64,000 nucleotides of DNA from Bryopsis sp. KO-2023 (taxonomy: Eukaryota > Chlorophyta > Ulvophyceae > Bryopsidales > Bryopsidaceae). A program made the position numbers and the translations under genes. Below are positions 61,791-64,000 of this stretch, in pieces (position 1 is the first letter of the stretch; the number at the start of each line of letters is the position of its first letter). The stretch is from the NCBI GenBank assembly GCA_030272585.1, contig BSYQ01000007.1, positions 2,298,001 through 2,362,000 on the forward strand, given 5' to 3'. The notes under the pieces were generated by a model that saw only the letters and a program-made list of their open reading frames with translations, was not told where the DNA came from and did no database searches.

Positions 61791-62459
61791 TGGGTGTTTG
61801 CAGTGCACAAAGAGGCATGTGTATACACAACACATTGTTTCATGCCTATCTACTGTTCATCTCTGCCTGCAGCTTAAAAACAAAAACAAAATAGTAAGAG
61901 CAACGAAAAGCGAGTGCAAAATAAAATAAAATAAATGAATAAAACAACAATTATAATTTTTAATTCGCTTGCAAAAAAATAAAATAAAATAAAAGATGGG
62001 ATATTTTTGCCTGCCTGAAGGATGTTATCTTCTGCTACTACTGACGATAGCTTCCAATTCTTCCTGTAGTTCCATGACAAGTCTGCAACTTTCGCAGTGT
62101 CTCCATGAATGCACAGCAGCTCAGGGGGCCGTCTGCTGCATTGTCCAAAAACCACAGAAATACCAAAAAAAATGCAGACTAAATGTGAATAACAAATGAA
62201 ATGTAATTCATTTTCAAAAAATAATAATAATAATTAGAAGAAAAAAAATGAAGGGGGAGCTTGGAGAAGCTTCTTTTTCTGAGTTTGCCAAACAATCTGT
62301 TTGTTTGTTTTTTGACATTCACCCTCCATCATTTCTGCTTTGAGGCACTGGATTTCGGGGGACGAATCCTTCCATCGCTCTTCCAAGCACAGCTCTGATT
62401 GCAGATATTGACTGCATCTTCTCTCCTCTTGACCTGCTTCCGTGAGCCCAGCTGGAGAG
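61791..62459. other. unresolved region with exon-like stretches on the minus strand
   Basis: On the minus strand, 62440-62330 and 62145-62020 each have open, Cys- and Glu-containing frames (for example QYLQSELCLEERWKD, and MELQEELEA) that could be coiled-coil exons. Phase choices are not unique, so no gene model is given. Confidence 0.3.
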
Positions 62460-62751
62460 TTACTTCAGCTCCTCCCCCATTTCTTCCACCTCTTGAGCCT
62501 GTCAAAACCCAAAAAAACAAATTCATTTATCCTCCCTCAGCCTTGCACCTCCTAGCCTATCTTTGTCACCCCGAAAAATTTATGAATCCACAAGCAATGA
62601 AGTCCATTTTTTAAATCATCCAATTGTTGCCCTTCTAAGCTAATCATTCCCCTACCATTGTCCTTTTTGCTGTACCTGCTCTTCTGCTTCTCTTTTCATA
62701 AGGCTTGCCCTGGCCCTGGTCTCCTCGAGCTCCAATCGTATTGGTGCGTTT
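62460..62751 (-). CDS. putative 3' exons of a coiled-coil gene
   Basis: Two minus-strand exons, 62751-62676 and 62498-62460, join in phase 0 after GT-AG removal and read LELEETRARASLMKREAEEQ followed by AQEVEEMGEELK-stop, a continuous heptad pattern across the splice. Upstream exons were not found. Short and low in complexity, so this is tentative. Confidence 0.35.
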
Positions 62752-64000
62752 CTGTAAGCCACAAAAAAGGACATGGTTGACCAAAAATATGACAAACATG
62801 ACAAAAACAGAACAAAAAATGATGGTGGATTCGAGATAGCCGGCCGGCTGTCGCGTCGCGTGTTGTAATGTATATACCTTTATTATTCATATATATATAG
62901 ATATACAGATATATATCTACAGATCTGTAGATATCTATATCTATATATATACACATCACCAGAAGAAAAAAAAGCAGTGCTGCCTCCCCAGCCCAAGCAA
63001 AGCAAGTCATGGCTTTGGATGAAATCCAAAGTGAGCAGGAAAGAATGGTTTGAAGGGAGGAAGTGGAGCAGGCAGAACAGGGCCTTCATAACCAGGGTCA
63101 GCAGCAGGAGCTTTCAGCAAATGCTCCAAGCCTGAGCCTTTTCTCAAAATCTTCCAACTCCGTTCCTTAGATCACGTTCCCTCTACCAAATCATACACTC
63201 TGGGTGCTGGGTATCTGATCATCTTCGATCCCCCAACTTTCGCTCTTGATCACAAGGAAGAGTCCTTGGCGACTGCTCCCGCGTAGGTTCGTCTCGACAG
63301 GGGCTCAAGCAACAAATCCAATCCGTTCCGGTGCCATCGCTCAATGTCCAGCCATTCACGATGGCAGTCTGGCCGTCAATGTTCCTCAGATCGATCGAAG
63401 CCTGGATACAAACAGGACACGACACTCAGCCAGACGATACAAAGATCAAGGCTGGGGCTAATTCAGGAAGAGGTTTGCGCAGTGTGCTGCTGTCTACAGA
63501 AAGCGAGCGCACGCATCAGCAAAACGGACACTCAACACTGTAGCTGCCTCTAAACAGCATTTCGACCCCATAAGATCTGGGCCAACGAAAGAAGCGAAAA
63601 AGCCGCCGCACACATGGCGGCATGTGGGCTGAATCCCACCTTCACCGTTGTTTCGTGCAACCAAACCTGATATAAACCTTGCGCAGTTGCGCACACCCCT
63701 ATTGGTTCTTGGCTGTCTTCCAAACAGCTGTTGCTGGAAACAGGTGTTAAATTCACGACGGTGCAAAAAACTATGTTTCTGAATTTCGCAGTGACGACGA
63801 GAGTTTTGTATGCGGGCGTTGCATGGGGATGTGCAGACTGGGTCGTGTCATTATTCGCTTGCAACAGGACAAGTAACATCACTCAGCACAGCACGAAAAG
63901 GAAATTTGGCACGCCTCTCCCAGAAACCTCGGAAAAAACGAGGGTGCCCATCATGATTCACCAAGCACTAGCCAACCAGCGGGAAATTTTTGATTTTAAC
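62752..64000. other. window end, tentative minus-strand coding fragments
   Basis: A minus-strand frame from an ATG at 63879 to 63550 (109 aa) starts MLLVLLQANN and has spaced Cys residues. It may be the first exon of a secreted protein. Minus frames at 63172-63007 (ends PAHFGFHPKP-stop) and 63425-63219 are also open. No domain is recognised and no joined model is convincing. A 22-bp AT-rich palindrome sits at 62913-62934. Confidence 0.3.

Overview
This window is nuclear DNA of a eukaryote. About a dozen genes are broken by GT-AG introns, usually with a T-rich tract before the acceptor, and the gene-poor stretches are AT-rich and full of homopolymers, minisatellites and transposons. The gene set fits a unicellular alga or related protist: a KAPP-like FHA-PP2C phosphatase, a PPR protein, a CPBP protease and a 5'-3' exonuclease (the last three with transit-peptide-like N-termini). 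I cannot fix the lineage from the sequence alone. All exon structures below were built by hand: I required in-phase splice junctions and protein motifs that continue across them.

Layout. 1.2-4.6 kb: GH32 glycosidase (+). 7.6-10.8 kb: large coiled-coil, low-complexity protein (+). 11.8-14.0 kb: dihydroflavonol-reductase-like extended SDR (-). 15.4-17.7 kb: ZC3H3-like CCCH zinc-finger protein (+). 18.8-20.9 kb: EF-hand protein (+). 21.4-25.1 kb: nested transposons, a complete hAT element (8-bp target duplication, 25-bp inverted repeats, transposase with one intron) inserted into the end of an older short element that has its own 8-bp duplication. 25.4-29.0 kb: CCHC-knuckle/RGG protein (+). 31.0-31.35 kb: a 383-bp hAT-type MITE. 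31.6-33.2 kb: PPR protein (+). 33.6-34.6 kb: CPBP/CAAX protease (-). 35.2-38.3 kb: 5'-3' exonuclease (+) with one GC-AG intron. 39.5-43.4 kb: membrane-anchored FHA-PP2C phosphatase (+). 45.4-46.3 kb: small tail-anchored protein (+).

46-64 kb is different. It holds a 2-kb stack of unrelated minisatellites (48.1-50.4 kb), a repeat-built minus-strand gene whose internal exons are mostly phase 1-1 and partly duplicated (50.4-54.6 kb), a small LTR element with identical 144-bp LTRs and a primer-binding site (55.7-56.8 kb), and a cysteine-rich secreted or membrane protein with fibronectin-II-like modules (58.3-60.2 kb, minus). The last 4 kb has only fragmentary minus-strand exon candidates.

The genes do not form one pathway. 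The PPR protein, CPBP protease and exonuclease are probably organellar, the ZC3H3-like and CCHC/RGG proteins probably handle nuclear RNA, and the KAPP-like phosphatase and EF-hand protein suggest signalling.
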